Shown here one piece after another: positions 46,901 through 49,581 of a stretch of 64,000 nt of DNA; within the stretch, counting starts at the first letter, position 1; each line of letters begins with the position of its first letter. The DNA is from Trileptium ribeirensis (Eukaryota; Nematoda; Enoplea; Enoplida; Thoracostomopsidae), in the NCBI GenBank assembly GCA_030248225.1, contig JASANE010019195.1, positions 104,074 through 168,073 on the forward strand, given 5' to 3'. Under the pieces are notes generated by a model. The model saw only the letters and a list, made by a program, of their open reading frames with translations, did not search any database and was not told where the DNA came from. Made by a program: the position numbers and the translations under genes.

Positions 46901-49581
46901 AATCGTCAACAAATTAACTATAGGACCGATTTGATTGTGACATCACTACTTCAATTTGTTGGTGAACACTGAATCCATATGCGTGTATCCATATGCGTGT
47001 TTGCTAGGTGATATAAAACCCAATTTCTACAAATTGGATATCGCCAAAAATCCGCTCGGGAACTGTGTACACTTGGATTTATGCGTTTTCGGTTACCGAA
47101 AGAGTAAACATTCATTATCGTCTGCGATTTAATGTCGGGTATTACAGGATAGTGGTTGTGGTCACCTATGGTTTACTCACGCATTATAACAACAAAAACT
47201 CCTATAAACTAGCCTGGACAAATACGGTATCACTGCTCCGAGTAGTGTTCGAAGCAGAAACAGATCGTTTGTCAGACGATTGGAATTTATCACTGTTTGA
47301 TTTATCCGATTTTAGAGTTGCTCGATCTTCAAAATATCGGCCGTGTAACGAATCAACCATAGTTCGAATAATAACAAAATCTTTGTACGACAGTCCGATT
47401 AGTACATCGGCAACACATAGTTCAAATCGATGATGATAGTCTGCGTCGGTAAAAACGTTTAATCCTTTCTGCTTTCGTGGCGACGTTGGATTCGGCTTAA
47501 GCTCAGGACTCACTTCGAGGGTTCCGGAGAACGGTTCAATAAACGTCACCTTAAAAACGCGACAGGAATTAACATCTTTCATTGCGATTGAGTAAGATTA
47601 TTTCAAATATTTGTTAAAATGTTTACACTCTAGCGAATTACGATACAACATTATGCGTCAGATGCTGTTTCTCCTTATTATAGTGTTTTTAGCCCAAGCT
47701 TTATATACAAAATCGCAAATGTATACTAAAAAGTGTTTGTATAAATGGTTTTCAGAAAAACAGAAAAATTCCACTTAATGTCTCCAAATAACGATGAAGT
47801 GTTTCTCATTAATTACAAAGAGTAATGAAATGCCTACAAAATCAAATCTATTTAACCATCGTTGTGAAATCATCGTTGTGAAAAATGTATTTTATCTCAA
47901 CATTGCGTACTCACGAGCACAGAACTGTAATGACCTTCCAGGCTTCCGGAATAGTCGGTTAAGGAAGGCACTAACCCAATTAGCGAACCCTATCTGCGAA
48001 GAATAAATGTCTAGCCCGCATTTTTGATCAACAATGAAAGGTGAGCAAAGCAATACCAGTAATAAGAATATGGATATCAAAACATGAAATTTTCAGTGGC
48101 GGCTGCGCAGCGACTGGTTAGAATGTAATTTTAAACTGTTTCCCCCGCGGTAAAAAAATAGCTTTCTGAATGACCTATATTTTTAGCCTGCTACAACTTA
48201 TGTGGGTCCTTGCAGCAACTGCCATCGCAGCTGGCCACTTGTAGCACTCGTCGAAAACTTGGCCCTTGCGCTGTTATTTTAAGTTTCAAGCCTGTTAAAC
48301 CGTTTGTTGGATCAGCTGGGACTATTACGCCTCCTGCGTAAATGGTCTTAGCGACATAAACTTAAACCGAACAGTAACTTAGAGTTTTATAAGCTGAAGC
48401 TCAGCAGTAACCAATCTCATTGTGTTTTATTATTATATACATAACTTCCAGAATTACGAGAAAAGCATTAATGTTATAACGCTAAATATCGTTATAATCT
48501 GGCTTCATCTATTTTGGAGCCATGGTAGTTGTCAAAATTATTTGTTTGCTCCTAGTAAATAAACAGATGCCCCTAATTCGCTCCCCGATAAGATTATGAG
48601 CTCAATACCCGCTAACAATTTCTTCCTCATCTTGTAAAGCACACCCAGGTGACATATAAGATGTTCACAATATATTTCCAAAAATTCGACTCAATTATTC
48701 CTAAATTATTATTATTACTAAATTGAAACTTGCTTTATTTTACCTCAACAATACACACCTTAGCAGCGTTTCTGAGGAGATTTACTGGTTAATTAAGCGT
48801 TTTCTACTGAAAAACACTTAATTTACAATAATTATAAACTTTCGACGCCCCAGTAGAACCGTGGCGGCGTAAAATTCCTGGCCCAAGCAGAGTTGCCAGC
48901 GAATGAAGAGGACAATCCAATGGCCCGGCGCAGGAAATTATGTTTGCCGGTGTGGAACTACAAATTCCAATTCTTGCTATTTTTTCCATGCATTTGTAAT
49001 GTCAAAATCAAGGTTTGTAAAGGTCTATCCTTGAATATACAGCTACACCCAACGCTAATCTCATGCAAGCCAATGTCGTAATAAGAATAATAAAGTCAAA
49101 TCATTAGGACGTCACATGTTTTTCGCAACATCGCAATACCAACGATTCGGTTTTATTTATGTCTTTATGCCGGAACCCGAAGTCACCATAGTGGCGTTGT
49201 AGAGCTAAGCAAACACGGGATATCGTCACCATAGATCTCGTGTTTCTGAATTACGCATTTTGGCCAACGTAGGATAAAAACAGCCAGAACATCGTCGTCG
49301 ACATTGCCCACGACCTTGTTCATTGGCGAAAAATAGTATGGAGCCAGGCCACATGTGATGATCATCCGGGAACATAGCTCTAAAGGCCTTAAGTTCAAGT
49401 TCAAGGTGTTTATTTATGTGCCGATCTATGTCTTTACAATAAATTTCTACTTAAAACTTACCTTAGATCCATTTAAATTGTTCATCACGCCACCATCAAC
49501 TTGAAGAGCTTGCACCGTACATGCAACACTTGGCAAGTCTTCTGATACAGTCTTAGATTTGTGCTGAACAACGCAGGTGGT
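1872..49581 (-). CDS. VPS13D: VPS13D-like bridge lipid-transfer protein, partial gene (25 exons placed)
   Basis: Spliced minus-strand gene; exons are listed separately in transcript order. VPS13 proteins are rod-like bridges that move lipids between membranes at organelle contact sites; VPS13D acts at ER-mitochondria and peroxisome contacts. Exons 1-23 total 3,576 nt, exactly 1,192 codons, and every junction agrees in phase. Exons 24-25 also agree with each other. Seen: RBG-like segments, a VAB domain whose six repeats all keep the invariant Asn (ISNETG, IVNRL, VHNLL, IVNKSG, LDNRS, VVNQS), the PWHWPR and DYAWDDP motifs, and a QLW...LMLRR...TQIW ricin-like region followed by a RPGSG motif. 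The ricin-like segment favours VPS13D over VPS13A/C. Only the C-terminal third to half of a roughly 4,000-residue family protein is present. The N-terminal chorein region is missing because the gene runs into the centre of a giant inverted repeat. Introns are 0.7-4 kb and repeat-laden. Family assignment is very secure; the subfamily is less so. Confidence 0.93.
2267..3186 (+). repeat. Satellite-carrying element (family A), copy 1
   Basis: Starts 'actagcaactctatcgagat' with 'gcagaacgtagtgaagcata' next, contains about two tandem ~350-bp units (each with 'ggaaccatgg', 'aaaccccataactcc', 'ggcatttatcattttac'), and ends with the common 3' tail (atgaaaatcggtt, gagttatgg, cacacacacaatct, ctacgttctga). 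No open frame. The shared 'cagaacgtagtgaa' near the start and its complement at the end give short imperfect inverted ends. Transposon class unknown. Confidence 0.8.
3250..3387 (-). CDS. VPS13D: VPS13D exon 24 (DNQL motif)
   Basis: 138 nt, 46 codons, phase 0 to 0; acceptor gtcgttctag, donor gtactcgtta. MDNQLLNAVRWPCLFVRP matches the '.+vDNQl......p.vLy..p' motif that opens the ATG2-C/APT1-like region. The preceding family segment (an '..GIgiSlv...p.EL.y' strand set) was not found between 3,388 and 5,917, so at least one exon is missing or unrecognised there. Confidence 0.9.
3911..4018 (-). other. Orphan exon-like open stretch, RBG-like
   Basis: Bounded by ggtattaccag and gtagtacc, 108 nt, so it keeps phase if skipped. 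The peptide includes LKFDNVTVISVETILTLVSE, whose strand-plus-helix pattern resembles bridge modules of VPS13-type proteins from the N-terminal half rather than this part of the gene. Phase 1 at both ends does not fit exons 23 and 24. It may be a stray exon copy or chance. Confidence 0.25.
4063..4320. mobile_element. Short inverted-terminal element filled with TCGA-type motifs
   Basis: Left end 'gcggcaaaaataacttcaat'; right end, read in reverse complement, 'gtcgtggccagaaatgagtg' followed by caaaat. Between them nearly all sequence is variants of aatcgaaat/cgatcgaaatttcg. The same ends recur at 33,026, and related ends at 25,275 and 41,793. No coding capacity. Confidence 0.6.
5918..6184 (-). 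CDS. VPS13D: VPS13D exon 23 (RPGSG motif, C-terminal region)
   Basis: 267 nt, 89 codons, phase 0 to 0; acceptor atttttgtttgtag, donor gtacgttgat. The C-terminal half has ARPGSGVLNVTIKNEGPVR followed by ILLIED, the 'l+pGsG.L.v.v..dGPtRvL.i.D' motif. The first 38 residues are not a family match. A start at the internal acceptor attttag (about 6,070) would remove most of them but breaks phase with exon 22, so the longer form is kept. Confidence 0.88.
6185..7020. other. Intron between exons 22 and 23
   Basis: Non-coding. A segment around 6,320-6,440 (gccagacctccgaac ... ggttgtggctggttcgaatc) looks like a repeat end but I could not delimit it. The two open stretches crossing it have no recognisable content. 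Confidence 0.45.
7021..7158 (-). CDS. VPS13D: VPS13D exon 22, ricin-like segment (second half)
   Basis: 138 nt, 46 codons, phase 0 to 0; acceptor tttttcgtttag, donor gttaaaattc (weak). GQRLRCKLENLFVQA then SGLRAGNGVVLGPSD match the conserved 'dGrL.c.....fVQ......GLr.g..VVLGP' of VPS13D. Confidence 0.92.
7159..8380. other. Intron part, nothing recognised
   Basis: AT-rich intron sequence with no open frame, inverted repeat or repeat family that I could recognise. Confidence 0.45.
8390..9480. repeat. Family-B composite repeat
   Basis: Shares order and wording with 38,880-40,090: tandem blocks of 'aacccaatgaaaagacatg' and 'gaaatatacatgctc', then an 'acgtataatatactcaag' block, a 'cacatcatcgtcacttttcc' block and the 3' tail 'ccgaaaatgagttatgaatg' ending near ccctagcgccctc. 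The open stretch across 8,716-9,105 lies entirely in this repeat and matches no protein family. Confidence 0.65.
9604..9817 (-). CDS. VPS13D: VPS13D exon 21, ricin-like segment (first half)
   Basis: 214 nt, phase 2 in, phase 0 out; acceptor tgttccacag, donor gtaaggctta. Motifs in order: SQLWCIGPSGTLEN, VYVLDCVSQDIRPGSM, EPLMLRRRD, TQIWYFE. The QxW-type repeats with Gly turns resemble the ricin-B-like region described after the VAB domain in VPS13D, which is the main reason for the subfamily call. It ends just before DGRL-type residues in exon 22. Confidence 0.94.
9818..11950. other. Intron part, nothing recognised
   Basis: Non-coding AT-rich sequence between exon 20 and exon 21. I recognised no repeat family, RNA gene or coding stretch. 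Confidence 0.45.
11960..12700. repeat. 95-bp tandem repeat with palindromic TGTTCGCGAACA sites
   Basis: The 12-mer TGTTCGCGAACA or close variants occur at about 12,013, 12,083, 12,108, 12,178, 12,203, 12,299 and 12,458 (further decayed copies near 11,968 and 12,675). Sites 12,013/12,108/12,203 and 12,083/12,178 are spaced exactly 95 bp, showing a tandem unit with two palindromes each. Flanking phrases 'gttttgttgttcgcga' and 'taactgttcg' repeat with them. Function unknown. Confidence 0.75.
12701..13385. other. Intron part, nothing recognised
   Basis: Between the palindrome array and exon 20. AT-rich; no coding sequence or repeat delimited. Confidence 0.4.
13386..13545 (-). CDS. VPS13D: VPS13D exon 20 (DYAWDDP motif)
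   Basis: 160 nt, phase 1 in, phase 2 out; acceptor aaaatttcag. VDYAWDDP is the invariant 'pYaWDeP' that closes the VAB region, and LTYENYFYICF matches the following '.YEN.iyia' strand. The donor gtatataaat was chosen to match the phase of exon 21; gttaaa eleven bases... upstream is the alternative, so the last few residues are uncertain. Confidence 0.92.
13546..14508. other. Intron between exons 19 and 20
   Basis: AT-rich; no exon, RNA or repeat family recognised. Confidence 0.45.
14509..14581 (-). CDS. VPS13D: VPS13D exon 19 (VAB end)
   Basis: 73 nt, phase 0 in, phase 1 out; acceptor aatgttttag, donor gtgtgtttat. VPVLYNQKGLSDSHLKV follows exon 18 as 'vpv.f.Q.gv......' does in the family. 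The terminal G begins the Val codon of the next exon's VDYAWDDP. Confidence 0.95.
14582..15291. other. Intron between exons 18 and 19
   Basis: AT-rich; no further exon is expected because exon 18 joins exon 19 in phase and motif order. Confidence 0.5.
15292..15415 (-). CDS. VPS13D: VPS13D exon 18, VAB repeat 6
   Basis: 124 nt, phase 2 in (completing Arg of the N-L-R motif), phase 0 out; acceptor cgttattttag, donor gtaaaatatc. FLRVEVIQQGSLRYVVFSDA leads to LPPPVRVVNQSEV, the sixth VAB repeat and its invariant Asn ('lPpPfRIdN.S'). Confidence 0.97.
15416..16392. other. Intron between exons 17 and 18
   Basis: Contains a partial TTCGAA-type motif element at about 15,632-15,735, opening 'ctccagaaatcagtgctttt', the same terminal phrase as the elements at 25.3 and 41.8 kb. 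The rest is unrecognised. Confidence 0.5.
16393..16556 (-). CDS. VPS13D: VPS13D exon 17 (PWHWPR and WSQGF motifs)
   Basis: 164 nt, phase 0 in, phase 2 out; acceptor gattgcttag, donor gtaagctgat. MPWHWPRQDRDLLLCIR is the invariant 'P.HWPr.D.d.lL.+R' motif, followed by HWSQGFRIDRLSSFHLN ('WSggF.id...sfhinmR'). Confidence 0.97.
16557..17803. other. Intron part, nothing recognised
   Basis: AT-rich non-coding sequence downstream of the family-A element in intron 16. Confidence 0.45.
17804..18958 (+). repeat. Satellite-carrying element (family A), copy 2
   Basis: Opens 'actagtaactctatcgagat', has about two and a half ~350-bp tandem units, and closes with the shared tail ending 'ccacgttctga'. Internal units share 'gaattttgggtcgaggaacc' and 'ggcatttatcattttacta'. 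No protein-coding capacity. Confidence 0.8.
19342..19480 (-). CDS. VPS13D: VPS13D exon 16, VAB repeat 5
   Basis: 139 nt, phase 2 in, phase 0 out; acceptor cattttag, donor gtaagtgact. YNIGVEVRSCQGIYKD then TQVVIFTPSYQLDNRSQ. This is the 'Y.IGv.v..g.g.y..T.vv...P.y.ldNkS' module with the fifth invariant VAB Asn. Confidence 0.96.
19481..20020. other. Intron part, nothing recognised
   Basis: Non-coding stretch upstream of exon 16 on the minus strand; no repeat delimited. Confidence 0.4.
20030..20690. repeat. Family-B repeat, fullest copy
   Basis: Shares the front part with 665-1,080 (caccgacatcgtcccgcatg, agttcaccaccaaattg) and the 3' part with 9,290-9,470 and 39,960-40,085, ending 'cgctcgctccgtttcaatta'. 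Comparing the copies suggests a repeat of at least 650 bp with no open frame. Confidence 0.65.
20691..22035. other. Intron part with family-C repeat (about 21,415-21,780)
   Basis: The segment with 'ctacaaaatgagaccaaaac', 'gagcggttgtgg' and 'gggtctcgtgggcccat' resembles 43,470-43,800 in wording and spacing. Everything else is AT-rich and unrecognised. Confidence 0.5.
22036..22085 (-). CDS. VPS13D: VPS13D exon 15 (50-nt small exon, F.LDAGSG motif)
   Basis: Phase 0 in, phase 2 out; acceptor attatttcacag, donor gtatcaatat. FYQLDAGSGRTNLRVI corresponds to the 'FSLD..GSg...L.V' element that precedes the fifth VAB repeat in VPS13D-type proteins. Found by searching for the missing motif between exons 14 and 16; phase agreement with both neighbours supports it. 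A few family residues before it are not accounted for. Confidence 0.7.
22377..24284 (+). repeat. Satellite-carrying element (family A), copy 3 (longest)
   Basis: Opens 'actagtaagtctatcgagat' and ends 'ttcactactttctga'. The phrase ctatgaaataaa recurs at about 22,919, 23,274, 23,625 and 23,951, giving tandem spacing of roughly 356, 351 and 326 bp, so about five units. Each unit has 'tttgacctctgaccccgaac' and 'gtacccatggaaccatg'. Open stretches inside on both strands are repeat artefacts. Confidence 0.85.
24661..24688 (-). CDS. VPS13D: VPS13D exon 14 (28-nt micro-exon)
   Basis: Phase 2 in (completing Gln), phase 0 out. It encodes CLVRLGRRV, the expected '..C.VRLG' strand after the FSF.D.D motif. 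The acceptor atgctacag is good; the donor is weak (gtttca, or gtagtt three bases earlier). An open frame continues past it, so the exon could be longer. Confidence 0.7.
24689..25270. other. Intron part, nothing recognised
   Basis: Rich in tttcccgttttt runs (24,780-25,100), which look like simple-sequence expansion. No coding. Confidence 0.4.
25275..25591. mobile_element. Inverted-terminal element with TCGATCGAAAT interior (best example)
   Basis: The first 27 bases, starting 'ctacagttacaatcagaatt', are repeated in perfect reverse complement at the far end. The 317-bp element contains only cgatcgaaat, gtttaaacgaaattc and related words between the ends. No coding capacity; a target-site duplication is not evident. 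Classed as a miniature element by structure only. Confidence 0.75.
25806..25906 (-). CDS. VPS13D: VPS13D exon 13 (AAGQFEEHE motif)
   Basis: 101 nt, phase 0 in, phase 2 out; acceptor aataattag, donor gtaagctact. AAGQFEEHETARSMIPV then MFSFADEDAPR matches the strongly conserved VPS13 segment 'aAGQfeehE.ar...PllfSf.d.d'. Confidence 0.96.
26051..26495. repeat. Tandem duplication, 221-bp unit, two copies
   Basis: Positions about 26,055-26,275 repeat at 26,276-26,496 with an offset of exactly 221 bp ('cgttgcacgacgtcgcaaaa' at 26,061 and 26,282). The copies differ at only a few bases, so the duplication is recent. Matching open stretches occur in both copies but resemble no known protein. Confidence 0.9.
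26500..27766. other. Intron part, mostly unrecognised
   Basis: AT-rich. A GC-rich patch at about 27,225-27,330 (ggcggctcccccaggtcatg) resembles the interior of the element at 28,402-28,629. No exon. Confidence 0.45.
27767..28004. mobile_element. Miniature inverted-repeat element, ~238 bp
   Basis: The left end 'gaaattgcatacaaaatgta' and the next twenty-odd bases (tgattatttgcacataattt) match the reverse complement of the right end ending at 28,004, with only a few differences over about 40 bp. The interior is AT-rich with a secondary inverted repeat (28-bp scale) around 27,870-27,930. Non-coding. Confidence 0.8.
28255..28320 (-). CDS. VPS13D: VPS13D exon 12, VAB repeat 4
   Basis: A 66-nt exon of 22 codons, phase 0 to 0; acceptor attttattttcag, donor gtgagtactc. 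CPYWIVNKSGIPLIVKQ is a textbook VAB repeat ('.PYW..N.TGLPL..+Q') with the fourth invariant Asn. Confidence 0.96.
28402..28629. mobile_element. Short element with CTGGCTAGTC inverted ends
   Basis: Begins CTGGCTAGTC and ends GACTAGCCAG, with a GC-rich interior (gggcaccccccggctcaaag, ccagcacccccggcaggtga) unlike the AT-rich surroundings. Related interior text at 27,225-27,330 suggests a family. No open frame. Confidence 0.65.
28640..29500. other. Intron part, unrecognised
   Basis: Includes a stretch (28,860-29,100) rich in 'aacaacat/cgtaacaa' words, possibly a degenerate low-complexity repeat. No exon signal. Confidence 0.4.
29507..29592. repeat. Tandem duplication, 43-bp unit, two copies
   Basis: The block starting 'taagcacattgtaagctttc' occurs at 29,507 and again at 29,550, without differences that I can see. 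Confidence 0.9.
29745..29927 (-). CDS. VPS13D: VPS13D exon 11 (VAB inter-repeat beta region)
   Basis: 183 nt, 61 codons, phase 0 to 0; acceptor cgtgatttcag, donor gtatacaatg. It encodes alternating beta strands ending LLINYRIVPIRGGGYK, the segment just before the 'isaPYWl.NkTgl' repeat. Acceptor, donor and frame all agree with exons 10 and 12. Confidence 0.9.
29928..31416. other. Intron between exons 10 and 11
   Basis: No repeat family or exon recognised; AT-rich. Confidence 0.45.
31417..31591 (-). CDS. VPS13D: VPS13D exon 10, VAB repeat 3
   Basis: 175 nt, phase 2 in, phase 0 out; acceptor ttttgcgttag, donor gtacgtaaaa. LPGHTITLIPALIVHNLLP is the third VAB repeat with its invariant Asn and the conserved 'PGH.ITL.P...+.N.LP' start. 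It ends SGRNGPGEQKQICV, the usual 'PG' turn after this repeat. Confidence 0.96.
31919..32200. repeat. Tandem duplication, 154-bp offset, two copies
   Basis: 'gagaatattgt...gacgaactgacattaaag' through 'atcatgtactactgtaaacg' occurs at 31,931 and 32,085. The copies show about a dozen differences, so this event is older than the one at 26 kb. Confidence 0.85.
32620..32902 (-). CDS. VPS13D: VPS13D exon 9 (VAB inter-repeat region)
   Basis: 283 nt, phase 1 in, phase 2 out; acceptor gttttttcag, donor gtgaaacgaa. DEHSIKPIPLRYVMAHLFAR matches the 'PVPL.yv.a.L+.RP' family motif. Near the end WREANEESGILNVIRSCAP precedes the next VAB strand. A Ser/Thr/Pro-rich loop of about 25 residues lies between them. 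Confidence 0.95.
33026..33200. mobile_element. TCGA-motif element, partial
   Basis: Starts 'gcggtcaaaaataactgcaa' followed by cgaaaacgatcgaaatcg, matching the left end of the element at 4,063. No matching right end, so it is truncated or decayed. Confidence 0.5.
33575..33588. repeat. Poly-G run (14 G)
   Basis: Uninterrupted G tract in otherwise AT-rich sequence; likely prone to length error. Confidence 0.8.
33855..34335 (+). pseudogene. Jockey-like LINE reverse transcriptase fragment (5' part)
   Basis: Reads DGVNMVTYANNILILSTGP, the catalytic 'L+TYADD..iL..Gp' core of Jockey-type non-LTR retrotransposons with the two Asp replaced by Asn (YANN), so it is inactive. LKVLGVIHTMYTFNERCK and ATKMRNRNQVLK follow after an in-frame stop. 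The endonuclease and the N-terminal RT are absent (5' truncation). It sits antisense to VPS13D in the intron between exons 8 and 9. Confidence 0.85.
34344..35486. mobile_element. hAT-like non-autonomous DNA transposon nested in the LINE
   Basis: The left end is CAGGGAGTAACCGGA and the right end, in reverse complement, is CAGTGAATAACCGGA. The ends start with the CAG of hAT elements. The 8 bp outside are ccgataag (34,336-34,343) and cttataag (35,487-35,494), identical at 6 of 8, as expected for a decayed 8-bp target duplication. Subterminal gttccggttccgg repeats occur at both ends. No transposase frame. LINE coding resumes directly after it. Confidence 0.85.
35495..36245 (+). pseudogene. Jockey-like LINE fragment (3' part)
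   Basis: After the hAT insert the reading resumes with ALQMVTGCHKISNTDHIHQE and TKILPIKNHAEIISQQYILS, then NVCPECNQAMDVHHLFTCPA with the Cys/His pattern (CPxCN...HLF.CPA.PT) that ends Jockey-type ORF2 proteins. Stops and frameshifts break it throughout. It ends near the ctactactacaacaacaata tract. Confidence 0.85.
36526..36679 (-). CDS. VPS13D: VPS13D exon 8, VAB repeat 2
   Basis: 154 nt, phase 0 in, phase 1 out; acceptor taattctag, donor gtacgttttt. SRKFIQVRSGLMIVNRL carries the second invariant VAB Asn (IVNRL). It matches the family pattern in which a 'K.I.VRS.L...N+L' stretch follows the VDRVG motif. Its last base completes the Asp codon of exon 9. The adjoining intron contains a nested LINE/hAT insertion. 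Confidence 0.93.
36680..37532. other. Intron between exons 7 and 8
   Basis: Contains only a terminal phrase 'atttctggcgagtactgtaa' (37,132) of the motif-element type. Otherwise unrecognised. Confidence 0.4.
37533..37664 (-). CDS. VPS13D: VPS13D exon 7 (VAB, SPVSVDRVG motif)
   Basis: 132 nt, 44 codons, phase 0 at both ends; acceptor tttactacag, donor gtatgttt. GWNETSPVSVDRVGTFF is one of the most conserved VPS13 signatures ('GW..I.PVSVD+VG.FFR'). It follows exon 6 directly in frame. Confidence 0.96.
37665..38110. other. Intron part, nothing recognised
   Basis: AT-rich; a short direct repeat 'ctatcactttac' occurs at about 38,036 and 38,050. Confidence 0.4.
38121..38265 (+). repeat. tRNA-derived SINE, degenerate
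   Basis: 'tactggtagagcatccgctc' looks like an A-box/D-arm and 'ctggttgaagtcatactc' like a B-box/T-arm, spaced as in a tRNA gene. It is followed by 'aaaatgctacatatgttttc' and 'ttcctgctggtttacagcat', the conserved central domain wording of many invertebrate tRNA-SINEs. The tRNA head cannot fold cleanly, so it is not a working tRNA. Confidence 0.55.
38400..38604 (-). CDS. VPS13D: VPS13D exon 6, VAB repeat 1
   Basis: 205 nt, phase 2 in (completing an Arg codon), phase 0 out; acceptor cctgtttag, donor gtattcaatt. PFIISNETGSELWFR is the first VAB repeat with its invariant Asn. The rest is a basic/Pro-containing loop, then FSFDYLSQSRVQ. VAB repeats bind adaptor proteins that target VPS13 to organelles. 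Confidence 0.95.
38870..40090. repeat. Family-B composite repeat, long copy
   Basis: Matches 8,390-9,480 in order (gaaaagaaatggaatatac; acgcataatatagtcaag; ggggcatatcgtcatcac). Also contains an internal duplication of the 'cccatatgcgagagtaaaac'/'cccagaaaaccccatataag' blocks and a cacagacacacacac microsatellite (39,846). The 3' tail ends 'tcgatcgctccgtttcaatt'. Long open stretches here fall in repeat sequence and have no recognisable product. Confidence 0.65.
40465..41175. repeat. TTCGCGAA/TTCGAA motif array
   Basis: TGTTCGCGAACA occurs at about 40,474 and 40,540, and variants (ttcgtgaaca, ttagcgaaca) follow. From 40,880 on the words change to ttcgaac/cattcgaac, repeated many times to 41,150. 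The block ends with 'catttctggcagggattgta', similar to the ends of neighbouring motif elements. The open stretches inside are low complexity. Confidence 0.6.
41616..41736 (-). CDS. VPS13D: VPS13D exon 5 (end of bridge before VAB)
   Basis: 121 nt, phase 1 in, phase 2 out; donor gtaagcaat, acceptor after aataccag. It encodes VRISANNVLNYNLTVPCIEQ followed by a Leu-rich helix ending in a Trp, the usual '.INISS...LN.T.T...IE.L' element preceding the VAB domain. A slightly shorter start (internal tttcag) is possible but drops the conserved VRISAN strand. Confidence 0.9.
41793..41912. mobile_element. TCGA-motif element, short copy
   Basis: Starts 'acagtcacgaccagaaataa' then gtgcaaaataatcgat; ends 'gattccgattgtaattatg', similar to the right end at 25,575. 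Interior is aatcgatagaaatcgat-type words. Lies 57 bp upstream of the exon 5 acceptor. Confidence 0.55.
42605..42779 (-). CDS. VPS13D: VPS13D exon 4 (WEPFLEPW motif)
   Basis: 175 nt, phase 0 in, phase 1 out; acceptor acttcatttcag and a near-consensus donor gtaagtatag. It carries YYNRNVSVWEPFLEPWQ, matching the highly conserved VPS13 signature in which the bridge domain gives '..YN..L..WEP.IEPW'. This places the exon in the last RBG modules before the VAB domain. A TTCGAA-rich repeat starts about 60 bp upstream. Confidence 0.95.
42840..43103. mobile_element. TTCGAACA-motif element next to exon 4
   Basis: 'tcgaaccagaaatggaatat' at the left and, in reverse complement, 'tactcaccagaaatgaattg' at the right form imperfect inverted ends. 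Between them is a run of gctctcgaacaaactaggaa-type units (about 20-22 bp). No coding content. Confidence 0.55.
43104..44316. other. Intron part with family-C repeat (43,470-43,800)
   Basis: 'gagcccacggggcccaaaaa', 'ggtctcattttgtagagcaa' and 'ccgcaaccgcttacgctaca' pair with the copy at 21.4-21.8 kb. The rest is unrecognised. Confidence 0.5.
44513..45952 (+). repeat. Satellite-carrying element (family A), copy 4
   Basis: Opens 'actagtgtctccatcgagat', about three and a half ~350-bp units including a local duplication (45,585-45,680), and ends 'ttcactatgttctga' 26 bp from the exon 3 donor. Mirrored by copy 5. Confidence 0.85.
45979..46158 (-). CDS. VPS13D: VPS13D exon 3 (60 codons, RBG segment)
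   Basis: Phase 0 to phase 0, acceptor atgttgtag, donor gtaagttat. The peptide contains WQIRKFEVKVESIALCLIND, a classic amphipathic RBG beta pattern (charged/hydrophobic alternation ending in LIND). A diverged partial second copy of this exon lies immediately upstream (46,250-46,325). A repeat-element end lies only 26 bp past the donor (45,952). Confidence 0.88.
46250..46325 (-). pseudogene. Diverged partial duplicate of VPS13D exon 3
   Basis: On the minus strand after 'ctgttgtag' it reads VDASIND, then WQIRKFEFK, paralogous to the start of exon 3 (NDASLN...WQIRKFEVK). The match then stops and no donor follows. The flanking intron text (aaatcaatta, aaatggtggttcaggaccgg) is duplicated too, with an offset of about 180 bp. 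So a block containing the acceptor and first half of the exon was tandemly copied. Confidence 0.75.
46330..47225. other. Intron between exons 2 and 3
   Basis: Apart from the exon 3 duplicate at its lower edge I see no repeat or coding. Mirrored at 61,164-62,080. Confidence 0.4.
47226..47549 (-). CDS. VPS13D: VPS13D exon 2 (108 codons, RBG segment)
   Basis: Phase 0 to phase 0, 324 nt. Acceptor gcgtttttaag (start chosen because an in-frame stop lies just upstream and exon 1 ends in phase 0); donor gtatttgtcc. It begins VTFIEPFSGTLEV and holds the typical VPS13 pattern ADVLIGLSYKDFVIIR, a beta-strand plus helix at the end of an RBG module. The rest is a Ser/Lys-rich linker, likely a disordered loop. 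The mirror copy in the right arm is frameshifted. Confidence 0.85.
47550..49461. other. Intron between exons 1 and 2
   Basis: Holds a coding-like stretch at 48,193-48,342 (separate entry). A segment at 49,160-49,440 and one at 48,840-48,990 are GC-richer than their surroundings; no product recognised. All of it is mirrored in the right arm. Confidence 0.45.
48193..48342 (-). other. Coding-like stretch, candidate cassette exon
   Basis: A minus-strand frame reads TIYAGGVIVPADPTNG, then LKLKITAQGPSFRRVLQ, ending at a stop after about 50 codons. Base use is coding-like and the mirror copy at 60,030-60,179 differs by a single synonymous change over nearly all of it. Starting after gtcgctaag and ending at caa|gtggcc it would be phase 0 to 0, compatible with insertion between exons 1 and 2, but both splice sites are weak. 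No family match. Confidence 0.3.
49462..49581 (-). CDS. VPS13D: VPS13D exon 1 of window (left arm, intact)
   Basis: Forty codons, phase 0 at both ends, acceptor tattacag and donor gtaagtttt. The peptide includes SVACTVQALQVDGGVMNN, an RBG-type beta segment. It is the most upstream exon I can place; higher coordinates up to the palindrome centre show no further VPS13 exon. The mirror copy at 58,802-58,921 has identical coding sequence, which supports it being real. Confidence 0.75.

Noticed and set aside
48804..49081. Overlapping open stretches on both strands, conserved in the mirror arm
   Set aside because: Conservation equals that of surrounding intron, and no splice sites or family match were found.
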